Positions 1-6,578 of a stretch of DNA of 10,314 bases are shown one piece after another. The notes beneath the pieces are model-generated. The model saw only the letters and a list, made by a program, of their open reading frames with translations, ran no database searches and was not told the DNA's origin. Source of the DNA: Desulfobacterales bacterium (lineage in GTDB: Bacteria; Desulfobacterota; Desulfobacteria; Desulfobacterales; JAFDCJ01); NCBI GenBank assembly GCA_020345785.1, contig CP070771.1, forward strand, positions 7,096,162 to 7,106,475, written 5' to 3'. Made by a program: the position numbers and the translations under genes. How positions within the stretch are numbered: position 1 is the first letter of the stretch; the number at the start of each line of letters is the position of its first letter.

Positions 1-1284
1 CAGCAGGTGGCAGTTTCGATGGGGTTGATCGTAACCAGCTGGGTCGTACAGGGTGTCGTTGCCTTGGGTGCGTTTATTATCATTGTTATTTTTCGTAATG
101 AAATCCGCAGCGTTTTGCAGGCCAGTCATTTGAAAGCCATCCTATGGGACGTGTCGTCGAAAACTGTTCTCAGCACGATCGACATCATCGTCCAAAGTGT
201 CTATGAAATGGCCGTACGCAAATGTGGCGCTATCATTGTCATTCCAGGCAAAGATGATGTGGATGAAATGATACAGCCGGGAATTCCCTGGAAAGGGGAA
301 ATTTCAAAAGAGATGATCTTAAGTATTTTTTGGCCTGACAATCCGGTCCATGACGGCGCTGCCATTATTCTAGGTGATCAAATCATCCAGTTCGCGGCCA
401 TTCTACCTCTGTCCCGCAGAGATGACCTGCCCACGTATTACGGTACGCGTCATCGTGCGGCACTGGGGTTGGCAGAAACCACCGACGCACTGATTATTGC
501 TGTTTCCGAAGAAAGAGGCGATATGGTGGTGGCAAAAGACGGCAAGTTAATGATTGTCAGACAAAAGCGCAAACTTGAGCAAACGTTGCAGGAGCACATG
601 GGCGTTGCTTCCAAAAAAGGCCGTGAATTGGTCAAAGAACGGTTGATGGTGGCGGCGGCGGCTATTTTCTCAGTTATATTTATTACCGGGGTTTGGTTCA
701 GCGTCTCCCGGGGAGGAGACACACTGGTTACTTTCGAAAGTCCGGTGGTTTACCTGAATCGCGATCCAGGCATCGAAATTGTCAAAACCTCTGTGAATAC
801 GGTCAACCTTGAGCTGGAAGGATCCGGTGCGTTGATAAAATCCATCAAACCAGATCAGATCAAGGTAAAATTGGATATGACCAAATCCAAGTTGGGCCCC
901 AATAGCTTTACGATTACCCGCGAAAGTATTTCCCTGCCGCCCGGCATTGTTTTAAAAGATGTTACACCCTCGGTGGTGGAAGTCGATCTTGATGTGCTCA
1001 TGAAAAAGGAATTGCCGGTGCAAATTGATTGGGTCGGAAGATTGCCGGACCATTTTATCCTGACGGAGACCACTTTAGACCCCAAAACGGTTGAAGTCAT
1101 CGGCGGCAAGCGAATACTCGAAACGATCTCAACAATTTATACTGAAAAAGTGCCCCTGAATAATTTAGAGGTCAAGGGGACCATTACGGCCAATATGGCC
1201 CTCATTCCCGCATCCTTAAAAATTGCACCGAATTCCAAAGAGAAGGTCACCATCACCTATCTGACTCGCCTGCGAAACCAGTAA
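1..1284 (+). CDS. cdaA: Membrane diadenylate cyclase (CdaA-type) fused to YbbR-like domains, 5' end cut by the window
   Basis: The product makes cyclic di-AMP from two ATP at the inner membrane. The frame is open from base 1. The first visible residues match the region around the third N-terminal membrane helix of CdaA, so roughly 60 residues and the true start lie upstream; the GTG at 7 is only the first start-like codon. Counting from that GTG, a membrane helix spans about 11-30. The DAC (DisA_N) domain follows at about 45-190, with the catalytic DGA motif at 116-118 (in NPVHDGAAII) and the RHR motif at 148-150 (in GTRHRAALG). A basic stretch (KKGRELVKER, 203-212) leads into another membrane helix at 213-233. 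Two beta-rich YbbR-like repeats follow, at about 236-330 and 335-420. In Firmicutes the cyclase CdaA and its YbbR-repeat regulator CdaR are separate adjacent genes; here they are one chain. By topology the YbbR part should be periplasmic and the cyclase cytoplasmic. The downstream gene is convergent. Confidence 0.9.
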   Translation, partial: QQVAVSMGLIVTSWVVQGVVALGAFIIIVIFRNEIRSVLQASHLKAILWDVSSKTVLSTIDIIVQSVYEMAVRKCGAIIVIPGKDDVDEMIQPGIPWKGEISKEMILSIFWPDNPVHDGAAIILGDQIIQFAAILPLSRRDDLPTYYGTRHRAALGLAETTDALIIAVSEERGDMVVAKDGKLMIVRQKRKLEQTLQEHMGVASKKGRELVKERLMVAAAAIFSVIFITGVWFSVSRGGDTLVTFESPVVYLNRDPGIEIVKTSVNTVNLELEGSGALIKSIKPDQIKVKLDMTKSKLGPNSFTITRESISLPPGIVLKDVTPSVVEVDLDVLMKKELPVQIDWVGRLPDHFILTETTLDPKTVEVIGGKRILETISTIYTEKVPLNNLEVKGTITANMALIPASLKIAPNSKEKVTITYLTRLRNQ

Positions 1285-1354
1285 ACCAATAATTAGTGGT
1301 GGTTGAACGAAAACCTGTCTAACGGCCGTGTTGGATTTCGCCCTCAGTGATCCA

Positions 1355-1451
1355 TAATTAATCCGCCTTACCTTCGATCGAACGACTTTCTTCAGTTTTC
1401 AAAGAACCATTCAAAATTCTGAATATCCCAACTTTCAGGGCGGATTAATTA
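1355..1451. repeat. 13-bp perfect inverted repeat enclosing a smaller hairpin, in a convergent gap
   Basis: TAATTAATCCGCC at 1355-1367 is repeated in exact reverse complement at 1439-1451, 71 bp apart. Between the arms, TTCAGTTTT (1391-1399) can pair with AAAATTCTGAA (1413-1423) with a 2-nt bulge, and TTCGATCGAA (1373-1382) is a palindrome. The element fills most of the gap between the 3' ends of the cyclase gene (+) and the uridylyltransferase gene (-). That is where a bidirectional terminator or a small non-autonomous element would be expected. There is no U-tract directly after either outer arm, so simple intrinsic termination is not clear. Confidence 0.6.
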
Positions 1452-1459
1452 GGATATAT

Positions 1460-2863
1460 TCATACTTGAAGGTCTCTGTCTATCACCGTTCCTTGTTTAA
1501 TCACAGCCTGGGATTCCCGCCGGTTTTTTATGACAACATTACCTTTAATGGTGACATCCTTCTCAAATTTTACATCACCTTCGATGATCAAAGAATCGCA
1601 ATCCACCAGGGAAGGAATTCCATTGCTAAATCTTTTCTCGAGATCGTCGATTTTGCCGTAGTATTTCGGGTCCAGATCTACATTGGTTGCGGCCGGTCTA
1701 TTGCGCTTAATTCTAATCGGGTTTATCCGCAGGCTCTCATCAACATTATACACGAAACAATCGGAGCGAACCGCCAGAAGATCGTTGCAGGTTTTGACGG
1801 GATAAAAACGCGTGCGCGGAACATTAACTGCCGTCGCACCTTTAAAAAGTGAGATGGCAGCACCCATGGCGCACTCTATCTGGTAAACCGGCGGACTGTT
1901 TTTATCTCGAGGATCCATGGTTTTAGGATTGAGAATCAACGGCAGATGGATAATTTTCTGTTGGTCGAAAAGCGCTTTTAATGCATTCAGGTTAATCCAA
2001 ATATTGTTGGTGTTGAAATACCGATAGCGCTCAATGTCCTGAAACTTTTCCAGTTCGTCTTCGGGACACTGGGCGGCTTCCCTCAAAATTAAGCTGCCAT
2101 TTTCATGTCGTGCCAGATGGCCGCCTTTTATATCCGCCGGTGTTTTTTCTGCCACCTCCATCATAAACGGAAACTGATGATCGGCAAAGTAGCCCAAAAG
2201 CGATTCATCCAACCGTGCGCCCAAATTGTCGGAGTTTGAGATAAAAGCATAAATGATTCCATCGTCTAACAGCGATTTCAGCATACCGGAGGTTAAAAGG
2301 GCGGTATAGACATCACCGTGGCCGGGGGGATTCCATTCCAACTTAGGATTCTCGGGCCAGCTTGCCGGTGAATAGTCCTGTTGGAGTATCTTTGGAAATT
2401 TGTGCTGCAAAAAATTGATCGGGAATTTTGACGGTTTCAGCTTCGAAAGGGCTGCCAGTGTATCTTCCTGGGTGTTGAAACTGTTCATAAATGCCAGGGC
2501 AACCTCGCTGTTTTCAGCCTGCCGCATGATGATGTCCAGAAAGGACATTCCGTCCTTAATTTCAATCAGGGATTTGGCTCCCTTCAATCCCATGCTCGTT
2601 CCCAGGCCGCCGTTGAGTATAATACGGACCGTCTGAGGCAAGACGTCGATGCCGGTTCGGCCATATGAAATTAAATTACTGTACGCTTCAATTTCAGTCG
2701 AGCCCACTGGCCGGATGTCACGGTCATAGACCAGACCGGTATCACCTTCGAGCACCTTGCCGTAATAATAGGTAAAGGTGTCGATAACCAGAGAGGGCAA
2801 CCCGTCACTCTTCATTTTGGAAATGAATTCGGCTAAATGGTTTTTCCCATTAACAGGCTTCAT
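1460..2863 (-). CDS. UTP--glucose-1-phosphate uridylyltransferase, eukaryotic-type UDPGP family
   Basis: A 467-residue nucleotidyltransferase that should form UDP-glucose (or another UDP-sugar) from UTP and the sugar 1-phosphate. It belongs to the UDPGP family of eukaryotes and some bacteria, not to the shorter GalU family usual in bacteria. The nucleotide-binding loop is LNGGLGTSMG at 83-92, followed by K94 and K97. The sugar- and UTP-site motifs WNPPGHGD (177-184), SNSDNLGA (209-216), FNTNNIWINL (283-292) and RFYPVKTCNDLLAVRSD (352-368) are all present. The C-terminus (about 420-460) has the short alternating hydrophobic pattern of the left-handed beta-helix seen in this family. The length is normal and nothing is broken. 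The ATG at 2861-2863 has no clear Shine-Dalgarno sequence; Met17 is an in-frame alternative but has none either. The gene lies 127 bp downstream of ilvE on the same strand and has its own weak promoter candidate. The exact sugar specificity cannot be read from sequence. Confidence 0.9.
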   Translation of the reverse strand: MKPVNGKNHLAEFISKMKSDGLPSLVIDTFTYYYGKVLEGDTGLVYDRDIRPVGSTEIEAYSNLISYGRTGIDVLPQTVRIILNGGLGTSMGLKGAKSLIEIKDGMSFLDIIMRQAENSEVALAFMNSFNTQEDTLAALSKLKPSKFPINFLQHKFPKILQQDYSPASWPENPKLEWNPPGHGDVYTALLTSGMLKSLLDDGIIYAFISNSDNLGARLDESLLGYFADHQFPFMMEVAEKTPADIKGGHLARHENGSLILREAAQCPEDELEKFQDIERYRYFNTNNIWINLNALKALFDQQKIIHLPLILNPKTMDPRDKNSPPVYQIECAMGAAISLFKGATAVNVPRTRFYPVKTCNDLLAVRSDCFVYNVDESLRINPIRIKRNRPAATNVDLDPKYYGKIDDLEKRFSNGIPSLVDCDSLIIEGDVKFEKDVTIKGNVVIKNRRESQAVIKQGTVIDRDLQV

Positions 2864-2919
2864 AAAAATAGTCGGAAGCTTTCATATTGTTAATAAACAT
2901 TTGTGAATCAAAAAATAAT

Positions 2920-2949
2920 ATCTTAATGCTTTCTTATAATATTTATCAA
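2920..2949 (-). promoter_or_regulatory. Weak candidate promoter for the uridylyltransferase gene
   Basis: Read on the minus strand, TTGATA (2944-2949) and TAAGAT (2920-2925) are separated by 18 bp, inside a very AT-rich stretch about 60 bp upstream of the start codon. The match to the sigma-70 consensus is moderate (5/6 and 4/6), and AT-rich DNA gives such matches easily. Confidence 0.3.
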
Positions 2950-2990
2950 TTTTAATTGCCTTTCCAGACGATGCCTTCCACATTTCGGCT

Positions 2991-4055
2991 TCAGATCACC
3001 GTTTCAATCCAGCCCATAGGATCTTCGACCTTGCCGTATTGAATGTCGGTGATGGCCTTATAATATTTTTGGGCAATTGGACCGGTTTGATTGTTGTTGA
3101 TGGTGATAATGTTGTCTTTGTATTTGATCTGCCCCACCGGAGAAATGACGGCCGCGGTACCGGCACCGAAAACCTCTTTGAGGCTTCCCGAAGCATGGGC
3201 CTGCAATAACTCATCGATGCTCACTTTTCGCTCCGACACTTTTTCTTTCCAATGTTTGGCAAGCTCAATGACCGATTTGCGGGTGATGCCCGGCAGGATG
3301 CTGCCATTCAATTCCGGGGTAATTATTTCATCATCGATGACGAAAAAGATGTTCATGGAGCCGACCTCTTCGACATATTTCTGTTCAACGCCGTCCAGCC
3401 ACAATACCTGGGTGTAACCTGCCTTATGGGCCTGTTCTCCGGCCAGCAAACTGGCGGCGTAATTGCCGGGGGTTTTGGCTTCTCCGATACCACCCCGCAC
3501 GGCCCGCACATAGTCGGAGGTTACGAGAATTTTTACCGGATTGAATCCTTCCGGATAATAGGCGCCCACTGGTGAAAGAATGATAAAATAACGGTAGGTA
3601 TGCGAGGCCCGCACCCCTAAAAAAGGATCGGTGGCAATGATCGTAGGACGAATGTACAGCGACGTTTCCGGTGCGCCGGGCACCCAGTCTTTTTCCATTG
3701 CGATAAGCTGTTTCATGGCATCCAGAGCGAAATCCTCGTCAACTTCAGGTATGCACAAACGCCGGCAGGAACGATTTAAGCGTTTGATATTTTCCCGGGG
3801 CCGAAACAGCTGAATCTGACCCGATTCGGTCCGGTAAGCTTTGAGACCTTCAAACACCCCCTGCCCGTAGTGCAGAAACATGGTGGCCGGATCCATTGCA
3901 ATTGAAGCATAAGGCTCTATGCGAGAGTTATGCCATCCGTTTTTTTGATCACAATCCATGTTAAACATGTGATCGGTAAATATGTTACCGAAACCGAGGC
4001 TGGCATCATCCGGCTTTATTTTTAACTTTTCATTACGTGTTATCGAAATTTCCAT
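2991..4055 (-). CDS. ilvE: Branched-chain-amino-acid aminotransferase
   Basis: A class IV PLP-dependent transaminase of 354 residues. It should catalyse the last step of leucine, isoleucine and valine synthesis in the cytoplasm, passing the amino group from glutamate to the 2-oxo acids. It resembles the longer IlvE/BCAT2-like branch. The substrate-side motif FLHYGQGVFEGLKAYR lies at 60-75. The Schiff-base lysine is K194 in GEAKTPGNYAAS. The conserved EEVGSMN (229-235), with the glutamate that contacts the PLP ring nitrogen, is followed by GSILPGITR (251-259) and the phosphate-binding GAGTAAVISPVG (298-309). The start is well supported: AAGGAGG (complement of 4061-4067) lies 5 nt before the ATG. 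No other ilv or leu gene lies in the window. The gene is divergent from the YkgJ-type gene across 178 bp and may be followed on the same transcript by the uridylyltransferase gene. Confidence 0.95.
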   Translation of the reverse strand: MEISITRNEKLKIKPDDASLGFGNIFTDHMFNMDCDQKNGWHNSRIEPYASIAMDPATMFLHYGQGVFEGLKAYRTESGQIQLFRPRENIKRLNRSCRRLCIPEVDEDFALDAMKQLIAMEKDWVPGAPETSLYIRPTIIATDPFLGVRASHTYRYFIILSPVGAYYPEGFNPVKILVTSDYVRAVRGGIGEAKTPGNYAASLLAGEQAHKAGYTQVLWLDGVEQKYVEEVGSMNIFFVIDDEIITPELNGSILPGITRKSVIELAKHWKEKVSERKVSIDELLQAHASGSLKEVFGAGTAAVISPVGQIKYKDNIITINNNQTGPIAQKYYKAITDIQYGKVEDPMGWIETVI

Positions 4056-4060
4056 TGCTT

Positions 4061-4067
4061 CCTCCTT
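4061..4067 (-). promoter_or_regulatory. Strong ribosome binding site of ilvE
   Basis: The minus strand reads AAGGAGG, a full anti-16S match, 5 nt before the ATG at 4055. It fixes the ilvE start and suggests efficient translation. Confidence 0.85.
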
Positions 4068-4153
4068 GGCAAAGCGGTCTGAAGTGTTATCAACTCTTTT
4101 TCGTTCTTAAAAAAACCGATCGGCATCAGGAAATGATTCGCTTTTATATCCTC

Positions 4154-4166
4154 GATATAGTATATC
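4154..4166. promoter_or_regulatory. Perfect 13-bp palindrome in the ilvE/YkgJ divergent gap
   Basis: GATATAGTATATC is an exact palindrome around a central G, near the middle of the 178-bp region from which both genes diverge. It contains TATAGT (plus strand) and TATACT (minus strand), both near-consensus -10 hexamers, but no convincing -35 partner was found on either strand. It could be an operator or a shared -10 region. A palindrome of this size also arises by chance fairly often in AT-rich DNA. Confidence 0.35.
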
Positions 4167-4233
4167 TGGCCGATAAATCAAGAACTAAGTTCCGGTAAAA
4201 TCGGAATATTTCGCCTACGAGAGGATGTAAAAA

Positions 4234-5037
4234 ATGGATAAACCTGAAGGTATGGCCAATGTAGAGCCCGTCAGGCTCGGGCCGGACAGTAAATTTAAAT
4301 TCAACTGCCACCCCGGGGTGAAATGCTTCACCCGCTGCTGCAAAGATATCAATATTATCCTCACCCCCTGCGATATTATTCGGCTCAAGAACCGTGTGGG
4401 ACTTTCATCGGAGGAATTTTTAGCGCTTTATACCGAACCGCAGATGTTGGAAAAAACCGATCTGCCGGTTGTGATGTTGAAACTGCTGGATACTGAAGCA
4501 TCTGATTCCGAGGGTAAGGCGTGTCCCTTTGTCAGGGAAAACGGCTGTCTGGTCTACGAAGACCGGCCGACGACCTGTCGTTATTATCCTCTGGGGGTCG
4601 CGTCTCTGAGTCACAAAGAGGATCCCGATGGTGAGGAGTTTTATTTCTTTGTCCATGAACCGCACTGTCTGGGATTTGAGGAAGATAAAGACTGGACGAT
4701 TTCGCAATGGCGACAAGATCAGGGGGTGGATATTTACGATAAATTAAATGCCGAATGGACGGATCTGGTCGTGCACAAACGTTCGTTTCCGCCCAACATG
4801 AAATGGACAGAGCAGACCAAAAAAATGTTCTTTTTAATCAGTTACAACATTGATAAATTTCGCGAATTTGTATTTGAAAGCTCCTTCCTGCAGCGCTATG
4901 AGGTCGCTCAAGCCACGCTTGACAAAATTAAAAATGATGAAATCGCGTTGCTGCAGTTTGGTTTGAGGTGGCTTAAATGGCTGCTGTTCAAGGAGGGAGA
5001 TTTTAAGATGAAAGCCGATGCGGCCGGACAAAGTTAG
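4234..5037 (+). CDS. YkgJ-family cysteine-cluster protein, putative metal or Fe-S binder
   Basis: A 267-residue cytoplasmic protein with the CxxxCC-type cysteine cluster of the YkgJ/UPF0153 family (Pfam CxxCxxCC). Cysteines are at C25, C31, C35 and C36 (core CFTRCC), C46, C97, C105, C115 (RPTTCRYYPL) and C145. The arrangement, including the conserved D-R-P-x-x-C-R-x-Y-P signature at 110-119, is typical of the family, which is thought to bind a zinc ion or an Fe-S cluster; its biochemical role is not established. The C-terminal 110 residues are helical and charged, with no membrane segment or signal peptide, and make the protein longer than the small family members. The start at 4234 follows GAGAGGA (4219-4225) at 8 nt. 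It is divergent from ilvE and convergent with dapA, so it is probably transcribed alone. Confidence 0.85.
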   Translation: MDKPEGMANVEPVRLGPDSKFKFNCHPGVKCFTRCCKDINIILTPCDIIRLKNRVGLSSEEFLALYTEPQMLEKTDLPVVMLKLLDTEASDSEGKACPFVRENGCLVYEDRPTTCRYYPLGVASLSHKEDPDGEEFYFFVHEPHCLGFEEDKDWTISQWRQDQGVDIYDKLNAEWTDLVVHKRSFPPNMKWTEQTKKMFFLISYNIDKFREFVFESSFLQRYEVAQATLDKIKNDEIALLQFGLRWLKWLLFKEGDFKMKADAAGQS

Positions 5038-5077
5038 CAGCCTCAAATCCTTTTTCGAATTGTGAGACTTAAAGATG

Positions 5078-5105
5078 AGGTTTCAGGTGTCAGGTTTCGG
5101 GTGTC
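5078..5105 (+). repeat. Heptanucleotide repeat cluster, family AGGTKTC, four units
   Basis: Four adjacent 7-bp units read AGGTTTC, AGGTGTC, AGGTTTC and GGGTGTC. Seen as a 14-bp tandem repeat, 5078-5091 and 5092-5105 differ at one base. Related clusters lie at 5355-5375 and 7370-7390 on the opposite strand. Confidence 0.8.
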
Positions 5106-5118
5106 AGAAGAGCAGACT

Positions 5119-5139
5119 GAACGTCGAACTTCCAATCAC
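5119..5139 (+). repeat. Heptanucleotide repeat cluster, family GAACRTC, left copy
   Basis: Three successive 7-bp units (GAACGTC, GAACTTC, CAATCAC) degenerate from left to right. The first two and the following CAA are inverted relative to the cluster at 5267-5301. A further unit-like GAATCAT occurs just after the hairpin, near 5158. Confidence 0.6.
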
Positions 5140-5151
5140 GCCAAGGCGTGA
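5136..5151. repeat. Small perfect hairpin between repeat clusters
   Basis: TCACGCC (5136-5142) and GGCGTGA (5145-5151) form a 7-bp stem with a 2-nt AA spacer. It could act as a stem in RNA read from either side, but no T-run follows on either strand, so it is not a standard intrinsic terminator. Confidence 0.45.
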
Positions 5152-5266
5152 AACATCGAATCATGATGTCGTTGCGCTCCGCAATTTCAATTAAAAAATA
5201 GAATTGAATTGGCATTCAAACATCGATTGTCCAAAATTTTTGACGGCTTCGGTTTCTTCATCTTTT

Positions 5267-5301
5267 ATCATTCAACATTCGGTGTTGGACGTTCGATGTT
5301 C
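5267..5301 (-). repeat. Heptanucleotide repeat cluster, family GAACRTC, right inverted copy, five units
   Basis: Read on the minus strand, 35 bp divide exactly into five 7-bp units: GAACATC, GAACGTC, CAACACC, GAATGTT and GAATGAT. The outer units pair with the left cluster at 5119-5139. Confidence 0.65.
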
Positions 5302-5354
5302 ATTCGTTTCTATTATCGATCAAGCTCGCCGCTTTTCAAACCATCGACTTTGCT

Positions 5355-5375
5355 GACACCTGAACACTGAAACCT
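5355..5375 (-). repeat. Heptanucleotide repeat cluster, family AGGTKTC, three units
   Basis: Read on the minus strand, the units are AGGTTTC, AGTGTTC and AGGTGTC. The cluster ends 12 bp before the dapA stop codon and is the inverted counterpart of 5078-5105, so the repeat-rich gap is bounded by oppositely oriented copies. Confidence 0.7.
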
Positions 5376-5387
5376 GTTGTTTCAAGC

Positions 5388-6422
5388 CTAATAACTCTCG
5401 TAATACAGCCCTTCCCGGTAAGCCGGATTTTCCAGCCGTTCTCCAATATCAACATTGAAAAAGTCGGCAACCGGTTGCAGGATCTCGGGCGTATTTGCAT
5501 AAACTTTACGTGCTGCGTCTAGTACGACATTGAGACCATTTGGCGTCATTTTGCCCAGCGGTGGTCGGCACATGCCCGAAGGCATCCCTAGAATTGACAT
5601 CAACGTCTTGAGACCGAGCGGATTTCTTGCCCGGCATTCCACCTCTCCATAAGGCGTTTTTTCGGTGGTTTTAATTGTAACCAGGTTGAATAACGGCTCC
5701 AGTTTTCGCATCAGGGTTTCGGCCTCCGACTGATTTCCCTGGTTAAGAAACCGGACCATCTCCGTAACCGCACCGGGAACCACATTGGAAACCACGGATA
5801 TGACACCGGCCGCCTTGATTTGGGGATCGGTCATCATTTTATAGGTCATCCCGTCATCGCCGGACAGAATCATATATTCCGGCCCACAGCACGTGCGGGT
5901 CTTTCTCATATTATCCAGATTGGCGGTCGCTTCTTTGACGGTATTGACATTCGGATGTGAATTAAACAGCAGGGCGAGATCTTCGGGCAACAGCTGCGCG
6001 CCGGTTCTGCCCGGAATGACGTAAGGTATGATGTCCAGATCCGGAAAAGCGGCCGCAATCGGTGCGACATATTCGCGGCGGATTTCGAGCGAACTGGGCC
6101 CATTGTAGTAAGGGTCGACCAACAAAACCGCATTGACGCCTGCTCCAGCGGCATGTTCGGTTCCTGCGAGGGATTCAGCAGTATTGTTGCTGCCCGTGCC
6201 GGCAATGCAGATACATTTGCCCTTTGTTTTGTCTGCGATGACTTCAGTCACCTTGTTGTGCTCATCCCAGTTCAAAACAGGGCTTTCGCCGGTGGTTCCA
6301 ACGGCAACAATGCCGGTGATTCCGTTTTGGATCTGAAAATCGACCAGTTTTTCCAAACTTTCATAATCAACGGCACCGTCTTTGAACGGCGTTGCAATTG
6401 CCGTATAACTTCCCGGTTTCAT
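5388..6422 (-). CDS. dapA: 4-hydroxy-tetrahydrodipicolinate synthase family protein (DapA-like)
   Basis: A class I aldolase-type TIM-barrel enzyme. In the canonical case it condenses pyruvate with aspartate semialdehyde at the entry to diaminopimelate and lysine synthesis. Numbered from the ATG at 6420-6422 (344 residues), the pyruvate site GTTGES is at 42-47 (T43, T44) and PYYNGPS at 104-110. The catalytic Y134 and R139 are in PYVIPGRTG, and the Schiff-base lysine is K163 in TVKEAT. All residues expected of an active DHDPS are therefore present. This start is preferred because GGGGGTG lies a few bases upstream; the TTG at 6443 in the same frame would only add seven residues. The C-terminus runs about 50 residues beyond the usual length of about 292. 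No other lysine gene is nearby, so a related pyruvate-aldolase role remains possible. It is divergent from the TPR gene and convergent with the YkgJ-type gene. Confidence 0.85.
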   Translation of the reverse strand: MKPGSYTAIATPFKDGAVDYESLEKLVDFQIQNGITGIVAVGTTGESPVLNWDEHNKVTEVIADKTKGKCICIAGTGSNNTAESLAGTEHAAGAGVNAVLLVDPYYNGPSSLEIRREYVAPIAAAFPDLDIIPYVIPGRTGAQLLPEDLALLFNSHPNVNTVKEATANLDNMRKTRTCCGPEYMILSGDDGMTYKMMTDPQIKAAGVISVVSNVVPGAVTEMVRFLNQGNQSEAETLMRKLEPLFNLVTIKTTEKTPYGEVECRARNPLGLKTLMSILGMPSGMCRPPLGKMTPNGLNVVLDAARKVYANTPEILQPVADFFNVDIGERLENPAYREGLYYESY

Positions 6423-6480
6423 AAGGCACCCCCATGATGACAAAAAAATCTTGTCTTTTTTTTAATTGCGGTTTATTAAT

Positions 6481-6495
6481 TTAACTTTTTGTTAA
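6481..6495. promoter_or_regulatory. TTAAC-N5-GTTAA dyad upstream of the TPR gene promoter
   Basis: Perfect 5-bp arms around a T5 centre lie just upstream of the -35 candidate at 6499, in the dapA/TPR divergent gap. It is a possible regulator site but is short and AT-rich. Confidence 0.25.
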
Positions 6496-6498
6496 TGC

Positions 6499-6527
6499 TT
6501 GAAACCGTAGATAAAAGGTCCTACTAT
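6499..6527 (+). promoter_or_regulatory. Candidate sigma-70 promoter of the TPR gene
   Basis: TTGAAA (6499-6504) and TACTAT (6522-6527) are separated by the optimal 17 bp, matching consensus at 5/6 and 4/6. Transcription would begin near 6534, about 45 nt before the ATG at 6579. This also argues against the upstream TTG (6489) and ATG (6495) as starts. Confidence 0.5.
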
Positions 6528-6578
6528 GTCAAGCAAAAAAGATGGTTTTTGATAAAACAAAAACCTAAAGGAACTCAC

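Larger units (their letters stand above)
5038..5387. other. 350-bp convergent gap without a gene, rich in short repeats
   Basis: No plausible gene is seen between the stop codons of the YkgJ-type gene and dapA. The gap consists largely of degenerate 7-bp repeats in two families, listed separately, arranged so that the left and right halves are roughly inverted copies. TGAACGTCGAACTTCCAA (5118-5135) matches the reverse complement of 5285-5302 at 16 of 18 positions. A compact hairpin sits at 5136-5151, and AATTTCAATT (from about 5183) can pair with AATTGAATT near 5201-5210. No clean terminator with a U-tract is evident. Confidence 0.75.

Noticed and set aside
5078..5375. Repeat clusters considered as a CRISPR array
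   Set aside because: The units are 7 bp, directly adjacent and degenerate, with no spacers and no cas genes.
6423..6443. Seven-residue extension of DapA from TTG 6443
   Set aside because: The ATG at 6422 matches the usual family start (MKPGSYTAIATPF) and has GGGGGTG upstream.
6439..6463. GACAA/TTGTC hairpin followed by T8 on the plus strand, terminator-like
   Set aside because: The stem is only 5 bp and AT-rich, and no plus-strand gene ends there; it lies between two divergent genes.
6489..6578. Upstream in-frame extension of the TPR protein from TTG 6489 or ATG 6495
   Set aside because: It begins at or before the promoter candidate, has no ribosome site, and encodes a non-TPR basic stretch. 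The ATG at 6579 has AAAGGA at good spacing.
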